In this document: positions 1-6,103 of the stretch, in pieces
Layout: each line of letters opens with the position of its first letter
Position numbering within the stretch: position 1 is the first letter of the stretch
Translations under genes and position numbers: made by a program
The notes under the pieces: model-generated
Databases searched by the model: none
The model's input: the letters and a program-made list of their open reading frames with translations, nothing else
Told to the model about the DNA's origin: nothing
NCBI GenBank assembly: GCA_020696885.1
Contig: JAJFMS010000201.1
Span: 1-6,590, forward strand
DNA: 6,590 nt
Origin: Armatimonadota bacterium
GTDB taxonomy: Bacteria > Armatimonadota > SYMT01
Reading direction: 5' to 3'

Positions 1-338
1 GGCTGGTGGGGGTTCCTGCGCTCTACCGCACAGGTAAGGTCATCGCGGGAGTTTTTGACAGGATCAACGGGATTGACAGGATGGGGGGAATGGTGGAGTA
101 CCGGCCCTGGCACGCTTGTTTGCCTGGTGTGGCCTGGTTCACGGTGTTCGCCAGATCCACGGGCGGATACCGGCCCGCTGGGTCGCGGGACTCCTGCAAT
201 CGGCCGGTGGCGCTTCGAAGCTCCTCGCCGCTGCGGTTAAGACCGAGAGCGCCCTCCACCTGCGTCGGGAGAGAGGAGACGCGGGCGTCCGTGGCGGACG
301 TGAACCGGATATCCGCGGAACCGCGCCGTGTTCGTCAC
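1..338. other. Leader region without a supportable gene
   Basis: I see no convincing gene here. A plus-strand frame is open from base 1 to a stop ending at 240, and another runs into the downstream transporter, but both translate to Arg/Pro/Gly/Trp-rich text with no family resemblance. Either could be only the tail of a gene lying left of the window. The stretch holds a dispersed repeat (52-83) and must also carry the promoter of the transporter. I could not pick a convincing -35/-10 pair: TTAAGA at 237-242 is a possible -10, but the hexamer 17 bp upstream, TTCGAA, is poor. Confidence 0.5.
52..83 (+). repeat. Dispersed repeat with 9-bp period (GACAGGAT type)
   Basis: A T-run is followed by three imperfect copies of an 8-base core spaced exactly 9 bp apart: GACAGGAT at 57-64, AACGGGAT at 66-73 and GACAGGAT at 75-82. 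From memory, very similar T-run plus GACAGGAT/AACAGGAT triplets occur in many copies in intergenic DNA of several environmental phyla, so I read this as one copy of an interspersed repeat family. No function is established that I know of. It lies in the leader of the transporter gene, 268 bp before the chosen start. Only one copy is visible in this window, so dispersal is recalled, not shown here. Confidence 0.6.
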
Positions 339-344
339 GAGGAG
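339..344 (+). promoter_or_regulatory. Ribosome binding site that sets a TTG start
   Basis: GAGGAG ends 6 nt before the TTG at 351, an ideal spacing. The upstream alternative, GTG at 291, has an AGGAG 12 nt away, which is too far. The TTG start also puts the first membrane helix about ten residues from the N-terminus, as is usual for this carrier type. Confidence 0.65.
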
Positions 345-350
345 CAGCAC

Positions 351-1616
351 TTGGCCGAGAAGTTCGATTTCCGGAAGATCTGGATCCTGGGGTTCGGTTT
401 CCTTGGCATCAGCCTCCTCTGGTCCGTTTACAACGACTTCGTTCCGGTGCTGCTCCAGGCGGGGCGTCCGGACTTCAGCCGGGCGGCGGGAGTGGCCGGG
501 TTCGGGCTGGATACCGGGACGACCGGCCTCATCATGGGGCTGGACAACCTGGCGGCCCTCTTCATCCTGCCGTACATCGGTGCCCTCTCCGACCGGACTC
601 GCACCCGGATCGGGCGCCGGAAACCGTTCATCCTGGCCGGGGCGCCGGTGGCCGCGGTCGCGTTCGCCGCGGTCCCGTTCTTGCTGGGGGGTCCGCTGCC
701 GCTGTTCATGGGCGGCATCATGGTGACGCTGCTGGCGATGGACCTTTTCCGCACCCCGGTGGTAGCGCTGATGCCGGACCTCACCCCGCCGCACCTGCGC
801 TCCTCCTCCAACGGCATCATCAACTTCATGGGCGGGTTGGGCGGCGTGATCGCGCAGCTTGTTGGCGGGTGGCTGTTCGGGGTCTCGCCGATCGCCCCGT
901 TCCTGCTGGGTGCGGGTGGGATGCTGATCGCGCAGGCGATCCTGGTGACGGCCGTGCGAGAGCCGGTGCAGCCGGAGGCGCCGGAAGAGGCGGACGTGCC
1001 GCCGGCCGGGCTGCTCGTGAGCTTCATCGGCCTGTTCCGCAACCGGGAGCGGTCCGCGCTGCTCCTGCTCGCCGCCATCTGCTGCTGGTTCCTGGGGCAG
1101 AGCGCGTTCGACGCCTGGTTTACCTCGTTCGCCATCCAGCAGGTGCGGCTGGACACCGGGCAGGCGGTGCTGCTGAAGCTCACCTTCACCGCCGCTGCAC
1201 TCCTCAGCGCGCTACCCTGCGGCGCGATCGGCGCGCGGATCGGCCGGCCGCGCGCCATCCTGGTGGGCCTGGCGATCTTCGCCGTCTGCTCCGCCCTTCT
1301 CTACGGGATCTACAGTGGGCTATGGATGCGGCCGGTGCTGGCCGCGGCCGGGTTTGGCTGGATGCTGGTGGTGGTGAACTCCCTACCGCTGGTGCTGGAC
1401 TTCGCCCCGGAAGGCCGGGAAGGCACCTTCACGGGACTTTACTACCTGGCCTCGCAGACCGCGGCGTTCGTGGGGCCGGTCGTCAGCGGCTGGGTGCTGA
1501 ACCTGTTCGCGAACGATTACCGCCTGGTCTGCATCTACGCCGCGATCTCGCTGGTGGGAGCGTGGGGGTTGATGCTGGGCGTACGGCCGGCAACACGGGG
1601 TCACCTGACGGATTAA
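351..1616 (+). CDS. MFS transporter, SLC45/GPH-like (probable sugar or solute:cation symporter)
   Basis: A 421-residue, twelve-helix-type carrier of the inner membrane. The sequence begins with a short charged N-terminus and helix 1 (about residues 10-27, ending SLLWSVYNDFVP). The loop between helices 2 and 3 is a textbook MFS motif A, GALSDRTRTRIGRRK (77-91). The segment DLFRTPVVALMPDLTP (131-146), followed by RSSSN and a Gly-rich helix, is typical of SLC45-like and glycoside-pentoside-hexuronide symporters. A hydrophilic, acidic, proline-rich linker (about 203-220) separates the two six-helix halves, and helix pairs continue to about residue 411. Members usually move sugars with H+ or Na+, but the substrate cannot be read from sequence. 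The TTG start was chosen for its ribosome binding site and for family length. An alternative GTG at 291 would add a 20-residue Arg-rich extension with no counterpart I recognise. The gene stands alone on this strand and is convergent with the next gene. Confidence 0.88.
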   Translation: MAEKFDFRKIWILGFGFLGISLLWSVYNDFVPVLLQAGRPDFSRAAGVAGFGLDTGTTGLIMGLDNLAALFILPYIGALSDRTRTRIGRRKPFILAGAPVAAVAFAAVPFLLGGPLPLFMGGIMVTLLAMDLFRTPVVALMPDLTPPHLRSSSNGIINFMGGLGGVIAQLVGGWLFGVSPIAPFLLGAGGMLIAQAILVTAVREPVQPEAPEEADVPPAGLLVSFIGLFRNRERSALLLLAAICCWFLGQSAFDAWFTSFAIQQVRLDTGQAVLLKLTFTAAALLSALPCGAIGARIGRPRAILVGLAIFAVCSALLYGIYSGLWMRPVLAAAGFGWMLVVVNSLPLVLDFAPEGREGTFTGLYYLASQTAAFVGPVVSGWVLNLFANDYRLVCIYAAISLVGAWGLMLGVRPATRGHLTD

Positions 1617-1643
1617 AGCCAGAAGAGGCGCTGCATTCCCTGG

Positions 1644-2867
1644 TTAGGGCTCTGTTCCGGCGGTTCGCGCGCGACTCAGCGCGCGGACCGCGAGCCCCAA
1701 CGCCAGCACGTTCAGGACTGCGCCGAAGAAGAACGGCGCGCCCGGGACCTGCATCGCGGCGTGGGGTCCGTTGAAGTACGCGAAGAGCGCGGTGCCCACC
1801 ACCGGCCCCGCGATTCCGGTAAGACTCGCCAGGCTGGAAAGCGCTCCCTGCAGTCCCCCTTGCTCGTCCGCGCCTACCTGGTGTGACAGCAGCGCCTGGG
1901 TCGCCTGCCCCGAGATGATCGCCAGCCCCGCAATGAGCATCACCACCCAGATCATCCATCCCTGGGTTGCCAGCCCATAGGCGGCAAACTCGACCACGCC
2001 GACCGCCAGCCCCAGCAGCATCGTCCGCCGCTCTCCTAGCCGCGGGAGCAGTAGGCGGGCAATCCCGAGCTGGTAGACCAGGGTCACCACGCCGAAGCCG
2101 GCCAGGGAGAGGCCGTTCTCCCGCACGCCCCAGCCGAAGCGGCTGGTCATCACCAGCACCCAGGTGCTCCCCAGGCACTGCATCGCCAGGTTGCTGGCCG
2201 CGAGCGATCCCGTAAGCCCCCAGACCACCGGGTACCGCCCGAGCATCCGCAGCGCGCCCAGCGGGTTGGCCTCCCGCCAGTTGAACGTACGGCGGTTGTC
2301 CGTGGAGAGCGACTCCGGCAGAATGAACAGCCCATAGATCAGGTTCGCGAACGAGAGCCCCGCGGCGGCCCAGAATGGCACGCGCTCGCCCATGCCGCCC
2401 AGTATCCCGCCCAACGCAGGGCCGAGGATGAACCCCAGTCCGAAGGCGGCGCCGATGAGCCCGAAGTTCTGTGCGCGCTTCTCGGTCGGGCTCACGTCCG
2501 CAATGTAGGCGCTGGCCGTGGTCATGCTAGCGCCGGTGATCCCGGAGAGGATCCGGCCCAGGTAGAGCCAGGGAAGACTGGGCGCCAGCGCCATGATCAC
2601 GTAGTCGATGCCGGTCACCAGCATGGAGAGCAGCAGCACCGGCCGTCGTCCCACGCGGTCGCTCAGGGAGCCGAACAACGGGGCGAACAGGAACTGCATC
2701 GCACCGAACAGGGAGAGCAGCCAACCGTAATGCCGGGAGGCCTGCGCCGGCTCCAGGTGGCCGAGGCTTCCGATGAACTCCGGCAAGACCGGGATGAGCA
2801 GTCCACCGCCGAGGATGTCGATGAGCAGGGTGACGAAGATGAAGCCGAGACCGGCGCTGCGTTTCAT
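1644..2867 (-). CDS. TetA-like MFS drug:H+ antiporter (TCR/Tet family)
   Basis: A 407-residue inner-membrane exporter that resembles the class A/B/C tetracycline efflux proteins along its whole length. Visible family marks are an acid in helix 1 (D17, in LLIDILGGGLLIPVLP), motif A as GSLSDRVGRRP (66-76), an acid after it (D88, in GIDYVIMALAP), GRILSGITGA (104-113), antiporter motif C as GLGFILGPALGG (143-154), and the C-terminal block QGGLQGALSSL (336-346). Compared with TetA as I remember it, D17 and D88 correspond to the essential D15 and D84. The third essential acid (D285) is replaced by G290, with E293 nearby. The substrate may therefore not be tetracycline; many environmental relatives have no known drug. 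The ATG at 2867 was chosen because TM1 follows directly. It has no clear Shine-Dalgarno site, and a start further upstream would only add an Arg-rich tail. No tetR-type repressor gene is next to it. Confidence 0.87.
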   Translation of the reverse strand: MKRSAGLGFIFVTLLIDILGGGLLIPVLPEFIGSLGHLEPAQASRHYGWLLSLFGAMQFLFAPLFGSLSDRVGRRPVLLLSMLVTGIDYVIMALAPSLPWLYLGRILSGITGASMTTASAYIADVSPTEKRAQNFGLIGAAFGLGFILGPALGGILGGMGERVPFWAAAGLSFANLIYGLFILPESLSTDNRRTFNWREANPLGALRMLGRYPVVWGLTGSLAASNLAMQCLGSTWVLVMTSRFGWGVRENGLSLAGFGVVTLVYQLGIARLLLPRLGERRTMLLGLAVGVVEFAAYGLATQGWMIWVVMLIAGLAIISGQATQALLSHQVGADEQGGLQGALSSLASLTGIAGPVVGTALFAYFNGPHAAMQVPGAPFFFGAVLNVLALGLAVRALSRARTAGTEP

Positions 2868-2958
2868 GACTACAAACTGAAGGCCGTCCAGGCGGGGGAA
2901 CTGCGGCAGGCGCGCCGAGCGGCGCACGGGTCGCCCCCAATTGCGGCGGCACCTGGGC

Positions 2959-2987
2959 AGCATATCGGTGCGGGAGGCGCCTGACAA
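2959..2987 (-). promoter_or_regulatory. Candidate sigma70-type promoter for the TetA-like gene
   Basis: On the minus strand, TTGTCA (2987-2982; five of six match TTGACA) is followed after exactly 17 bp by TATGCT (2964-2959; four of six match TATAAT). Transcription would start near 2952 and leave a leader of about 85 nt before the ATG at 2867. The spacing and the intergenic position favour it, but GC-rich bacteria often have non-canonical promoters and no transcript data are available. Confidence 0.4.
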
Positions 2988-3043
2988 CCAGCGACCGCTC
3001 TGGTGCCGGACGTTTTAAGGCTGAAGCACCGATCTCCACTATC

Positions 3044-3082
3044 GCCCGCGGGGTGCTGTTTGCTCGGTACTTCGCCGCGGGC
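3044..3082. repeat. Inverted repeat between the zinc-ribbon and TetA-like genes
   Basis: GCCCGCGG (3044-3051) and CCGCGGGC (3075-3082) are perfect 8-bp inverted arms around a 23-nt loop. The structure lies after the zinc-ribbon stop and before the candidate promoter of the TetA-like gene, where a transcription terminator would be useful. There is no T-run after it on the minus strand, so it is not a classical intrinsic terminator. In DNA this GC-rich, 8-bp arms can also arise by chance. Confidence 0.35.
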
Positions 3083-3121
3083 ACGCCGTCCCAGAACGAA
3101 GCGACACACCGGCGGCCATGG

Positions 3122-3337
3122 CTACCGCCGCGGCCCTCGACCCAGGAGCACCGCAAGCCAGCCGCGCCGTTCGAGCTTCGGAGCGGGGCTCACCGGACGA
3201 GGTGCAGTGGCTTCCGGCGCGGCGACAGCCTCAGGCGGAGCCGGGGCTCCCTCGCCCCTGCGCTCGTTGCAGTGAAAGCACACCTGGCGGCGCGAGTCCA
3301 TGAACTGCTTGCATTCCGGACACGTCTTCAGCGCCAT
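3122..3337 (-). CDS. Small zinc-ribbon protein, function unknown
   Basis: A 71-residue protein that I cannot assign to a named family. Near the N-terminus it has two cysteine knuckles, CPEC (residues 6-9) and CFHC (20-23), a CxxC-x10-CxxC arrangement expected to bind one zinc ion as a mini zinc ribbon. After NERRGEG comes a low-complexity Ala/Pro/Glu stretch (about 30-54), then a short basic and hydrophobic tail, LERRGWLAVLLGRGPRR. Such layouts occur in small regulatory or membrane-tethering proteins, but nothing here shows a partner. The ATG at 3337 has an excellent AGGAGG site. The same frame stays open upstream, and a TTG at 3397 would add 20 residues, but its Shine-Dalgarno site is only 2 nt away. 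The gene lies on the same strand as its neighbours, 254 bp from the TetA-like gene and 285 bp from the propeller gene, so it is probably transcribed on its own. Confidence 0.72.
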   Translation of the reverse strand: MALKTCPECKQFMDSRRQVCFHCNERRGEGAPAPPEAVAAPEATAPRPVSPAPKLERRGWLAVLLGRGPRR

Positions 3338-3341
3338 ACTG

Positions 3342-3349
3342 CCTCCTCC
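3342..3349 (-). promoter_or_regulatory. Ribosome binding site of the zinc-ribbon gene
   Basis: On the minus strand GGAGGAGG precedes the ATG at 3337 by 4-7 nt, depending on which repeat of the motif pairs. This strong site is the main reason to believe the short gene and to prefer this start. Confidence 0.7.
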
Positions 3350-3482
3350 GGCCGGGTAGTCGGCCAAGGCGGGCAGGTTGCCCTGCGTGGCGCGCAAGTC
3401 CTCCTTCCAGGCATGGATGGAGTGGGTTGCACGGATCCGGGAGAGTGAACACTCCGGACGTGCGTGGACATACCCAGCGAAC

Positions 3483-3557
3483 GTAATGCGTGCTGCGTAA
3501 TGCGTAAGGCCCCTCGCACCACGGCGGCTTCCTTACGCATTACGGATTACGCATTAC
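3483..3557. repeat. Palindromic interspersed repeat built from TGCGTAA heptamers
   Basis: The left arm 3483-3509 and right arm 3531-3557 are 27-bp inverted copies that match at 24 of 27 positions (mismatches at arm positions 10, 11 and 13), around a 21-nt loop. Each arm contains tandem TGCGTAA heptamers, for example TGCGTAATGCGTAAGG at 3494-3509, so it is both a long hairpin and a short tandem repeat. Arms of this heptamer type recur in intergenic DNA of several environmental phyla as far as I recall, resembling REP/MITE-like or short-tandem repeat elements. It encodes no protein. It lies between the propeller gene stop (3623) and the zinc-ribbon gene start (3337), and any transcript reading through would form a very stable hairpin, so it may end or protect the DUF1501-propeller mRNA. 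No T-tract follows. Confidence 0.75.
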
Positions 3558-3622
3558 CGTCCGTCCGCTCGTTCGCCGCCGCCATCGCTTCTCTCCCGCG
3601 GCCATAGGGAGCAGCTAACGAC

Positions 3623-4582
3623 CTACGGCACCGTGTCCAGGGCCGGATCCAGGCAGGTAATCGTGGCCTCGAACTCCTCGCCGGGGTCGCGGAGGCCGGG
3701 CGCGTCGAGGAGCTTGCCGCGGCGGCGGTCGTAGAGGTAGAGGTCCCGCTGGCCGGCGCCGTCCAGGCGCTCGGAAGTGAAGACGATGAACCGGCCGCCG
3801 GGACTGAGCGCCGGCTGCGCGTCGTGGCCCGCGGAGTTCAACCCCGGCAGCGGGATCAGCGCGGCGGTGCTGCGGTCGTAGAGGAGCACGTCCCCGGCAC
3901 CGTCCGGATCGTCCTTCGTCGGGCGGCTGGACGCGAACGCGAGCAGGCGGCCGTCCGCGGAGAGCACCGGCTCCGTGTCCCGGTGGCCGGGAGCGGCGAG
4001 GCCCGGCAGCGACACCTGCGTCTTGGCCACGCGGTCATAGAGGCAGATGCGGCTGAGCGACGCCGAGCCGGTATCTCCCGCAAGGGGTGCGTTGGACACC
4101 CACGCGAGGTAACGCCCGTCACCGCTGATGGTGGGCATGTGCTCGTCGCTGCTGGTGTTCACGCCTTCCAACGGCACGAGCTTCTTCTCCAGCAGGTCGT
4201 AGAGGAAGACATCGTAGCCGCCCACGCCGCCGGGACGCCGCCACCCGGAGAACGCGAGCCACCGCCCGTCCGCGCTCAGCGAGGGCTGCGCGTCCGCACC
4301 GCTGGGGTTGCGGTCCGGCAGCGGCAGCAGCTTCTTCTCCTTCAGGTCCCACAGCCGCAGCTCACCAGGAGCCGCGTCCCGGTACTGCACCGCGAACGCG
4401 CACAGGGAGCCGTTCGCGCAGAGGGAGGGCTTGTAGTCGCTCCGGTTGCGCGGCGCCTGCTCCGTGGGCAGCGGGTCCAGCAGCTTGCCCTGGCCCTCGC
4501 CGTCGTGCTCGTAGAAGTAGATGTCGCCCGCATCCCCGCGGCGGCGGTACGTGGCGAAAGCGATCAGCAGTGGCAGCGGCAT
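3623..4582 (-). CDS. TolB/WD40-like six-bladed beta-propeller protein
   Basis: A 319-residue protein made almost entirely of a repeated unit of about 50 residues. The unit reads P-x-L-S-x-D-G-R-x-x-A-F near its start and [DE]-[ILV]-x-L-[YW]-D before a short turn and LPG-like segment. Unit starts are near residues 52 (SLCANGS), 100 (SLSADGR), 150 (TISGDGR), 205 (VLSADGR) and 257 (ALSPGGR), with a half-unit at the N-terminus (IAFATYRRRGDAGDIYFYEH). Six blades fit the TolB-like or PD40 propeller architecture, and the last strand (about 304-310, FEATITC) probably completes the first blade. Such propellers act as binding scaffolds, and no catalytic residues are visible. I see no signal peptide or lipobox, so a cytoplasmic location is the default. 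The ATG at 4582 is set by an AGGAGG site. It follows the DUF1501 stop by 22 bp, which implies co-transcription and perhaps a common task. Confidence 0.85.
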   Translation of the reverse strand: MPLPLLIAFATYRRRGDAGDIYFYEHDGEGQGKLLDPLPTEQAPRNRSDYKPSLCANGSLCAFAVQYRDAAPGELRLWDLKEKKLLPLPDRNPSGADAQPSLSADGRWLAFSGWRRPGGVGGYDVFLYDLLEKKLVPLEGVNTSSDEHMPTISGDGRYLAWVSNAPLAGDTGSASLSRICLYDRVAKTQVSLPGLAAPGHRDTEPVLSADGRLLAFASSRPTKDDPDGAGDVLLYDRSTAALIPLPGLNSAGHDAQPALSPGGRFIVFTSERLDGAGQRDLYLYDRRRGKLLDAPGLRDPGEEFEATITCLDPALDTVP

Positions 4583-4588
4583 GCAGGC

Positions 4589-4594
4589 CCTCCT
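4589..4594 (-). promoter_or_regulatory. Ribosome binding site of the propeller gene
   Basis: AGGAGG on the minus strand lies 6 nt before the ATG at 4582. It rules out the in-frame upstream start at 4630, which would overlap the DUF1501 gene and add an unrelated Arg/Ser-rich tail. It sits inside the 22-bp gap between the two genes. Confidence 0.75.
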
Positions 4595-4604
4595 GGCCCC
4601 CTGG

Positions 4605-5891
4605 CTACACCAGCTCCGGGATGATCTCACCCTTCACGAAGGGACGTAGACGGTCATCCGTAGTCGGGTTGAGGCCCATCAAGCGATAAAGAGTAGCAGC
4701 GAGGTCGCCCGGGGAGACCGGTCGGTGCGCCGGGTAACCGCCCTGGGCGTCGCTGGCCCCGATCACGGTCCCGGAGGGCACACCGCCTCCCGCGATGAGG
4801 CCGGAGAACACGTGCGGCCAGTGGTCTCGTCCCGCGCGCTCGTTGATGGTCGGCGTGCGCCCGAACTCCGCGATGGTGAGCACCAGGGTCCGCTGCAGCA
4901 GGCCGCGGTCGTGGAGGTCCCGCAGTAGCGCCGCCAGGCCCTGGTCGAAACGCGGGCAGAGGTACTGCTCCATCTCGAAGAGGCCGGAGAGCACGTTGCC
5001 GTGCGTGTCCCAGCCCGCGCCGCCGCGCTCGCTCCACTGCACCTGCACGAACCGCGTGCCCGCCTCCACCAGCCGACGGGCCAGCAGGCAACTCTGGCCG
5101 AAGATGCTGGCGCCGTACCGCTCCCGCTCTCGCTGGGGCTCCTGGGCCAGGTCGAAGGCGTTGCGGACCTCCGGCGTGGTGAGCACGGAGAACGCCCGCT
5201 GGTACACGGAATCGCGCGCCCGGAGGGCATCGCTGGTGTCGGTATGCGCTCGCAGGGCATCGAACTCCGCCACCAGCCCACGCCGGCGGTTGAGCCGCGC
5301 CGCGCCGATAGCCGCGGCGGGCTGGAAGTCCGGCAGCGCGTCCACGCCTTTCCGCGGGTCCGGCACCTGGATCGGGTTGAAGGCCGCTCCCAGCGCGCCC
5401 GGGCCGAGATCGAGGGCGCCGCCCAGGTTCACGTACGGCGGCATCTGTCCGGCGGGCTCGCGGTAGCGGGTGATGACGGAGCCGTACGTGGTGCGGATGT
5501 CCGTCCCGCCGTTGAGCATCGGCAGGTAGTCGTGGTTGGGGTTGGAATGCGTCAGGGACCGGATGAGGCTGTACCGGTCCGCCTGCCGGGCCAACTGCGG
5601 GAGCAGCGACGAGATGCGGATGCCGGAGACGTTCGTCTCGATCGGCGCGAACGCCCCACGCACCTCGATCGGCTGGTCCGGCTTCGGATCGAACGTCTCG
5701 TGTTGGCTAGGCCCGCCGGAGAGCCAGAAGAGGATGCAGGCGTCCGCGCCCTGGCTCCGAGACCCGGAGGCCTCCGCGCGGAGCACGTCCGCCAGCGTGA
5801 GGCCGAGCGCCCCCACGCCCCCCACCTGCAGCAGCTCGCGCCGCTTCATCCCGCTGCACGTACGCTGCGCCGATTGTCCTATGCGAAACAT
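4605..5891 (-). CDS. DUF1501 family protein with Tat-like N-terminus
   Basis: A 428-residue member of DUF1501, a family related to the alkaline phosphatase/sulfatase fold, common in Planctomycetota and other environmental bacteria and without a proven reaction. The N-terminus CSGMKRRELLQVGGVGALG (12-30) is the usual opening of these proteins: a twin-arginine pair (17-18) followed by a Gly/Ala/Leu hydrophobic stretch, which suggests export by the Tat pathway. Family motifs follow in order: LFWLSGGPSQHETFDPKP (54-71), SLTHSNPNHDY (112-122), WDTHGN (294-299), EFGRTP (342-347), GRDHW (354-358) and a C-terminal PGDLAATLYRLMGL (394-407). The conserved Asp/His residues could form a metal site as in the superfamily, but this is inference. 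Length is normal. The ATG at 5891 is preferred over one at 5981 because of its Shine-Dalgarno site and the family N-terminus. It heads a two-gene unit with the propeller gene. The DUF1549/DUF1553 partner often found beside such genes is absent immediately upstream. Confidence 0.93.
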   Translation of the reverse strand: MFRIGQSAQRTCSGMKRRELLQVGGVGALGLTLADVLRAEASGSRSQGADACILFWLSGGPSQHETFDPKPDQPIEVRGAFAPIETNVSGIRISSLLPQLARQADRYSLIRSLTHSNPNHDYLPMLNGGTDIRTTYGSVITRYREPAGQMPPYVNLGGALDLGPGALGAAFNPIQVPDPRKGVDALPDFQPAAAIGAARLNRRRGLVAEFDALRAHTDTSDALRARDSVYQRAFSVLTTPEVRNAFDLAQEPQRERERYGASIFGQSCLLARRLVEAGTRFVQVQWSERGGAGWDTHGNVLSGLFEMEQYLCPRFDQGLAALLRDLHDRGLLQRTLVLTIAEFGRTPTINERAGRDHWPHVFSGLIAGGGVPSGTVIGASDAQGGYPAHRPVSPGDLAATLYRLMGLNPTTDDRLRPFVKGEIIPELV

Positions 5892-5900
5892 GGTGGTTGG

Positions 5901-5905
5901 TCCTC
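5901..5905 (-). promoter_or_regulatory. Ribosome binding site of the DUF1501 gene
   Basis: GAGGA on the minus strand lies 9 nt before the ATG at 5891. It supports the shorter 428-residue product over the extension to 5981, whose extra 30 residues look like translated leader. Confidence 0.6.
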
Positions 5906-6103
5906 GACTGATAGGACAGCGCACCAGGCCGACGGTTACGTGGATGTTGAGTGGTTGGTGGCGCGTTCGCTCGCGGTCCACTTATGAACGCGTCGGGCTT
6001 ACGCGGTAACCGGACGGGTCGGACGGCGACGTACCGACCTACACTCTAGCACCCGCTAGTAGCGGTGCGGGGAAGTAACATGCCGACCAAGCGCGCGATT
6101 CTG

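Noticed and set aside
1..240. Plus-strand frame open from base 1, possibly the tail of an upstream gene
   Set aside because: The text is Trp/Gly/Arg-rich, unlike any family I know, and it runs through the 9-bp-period repeat. A gene tail cannot be excluded but has no support.
1619..1643. CCAG/CTGG inverted pair between the two convergent stops as a shared terminator
   Set aside because: Four-base arms over a 17-nt loop with no T-tract are too weak to call.
116..1774. A very long plus-strand open frame of about 552 codons overlapping the SLC45-like gene and the end of the TetA-like gene
   Set aside because: Its translation is Arg/Gly/Ala/His-rich with no membrane helices or motifs. The frame at 351-1616 clearly encodes a transporter. 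High GC keeps shadow frames open.
3443..3454. Short palindrome GAGTG-AA-CACTC upstream of the zinc-ribbon gene as a possible operator
   Set aside because: Arms of only 5 bp, a single copy and no recognisable promoter beside it.
3483..3557. The palindromic heptamer repeat as the start of a CRISPR array
   Set aside because: There are only two arms, in inverted orientation, with no regularly spaced direct repeats or spacers and no cas genes.
3824..4624. Plus-strand frame of 266 codons antisense to the propeller gene
   Set aside because: The minus strand shows clear propeller repeats. The plus-strand frame is Arg/Val/Ala-rich and only mirrors that repeat structure.
5001..5987. Plus-strand frame of 328 codons antisense to the DUF1501 gene
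   Set aside because: The minus strand carries all DUF1501 motifs in order, and the plus-strand translation is compositionally biased shadow text.
6053..6065. Palindrome CCGCTA-G-TAGCGG, overlapping a CTAGC/GCTAG inverted pair, as a possible operator upstream of the DUF1501 gene
   Set aside because: It lies about 160 bp from the start codon, has 6-bp arms and is a single copy. Such pairs are expected by chance in a few kb.
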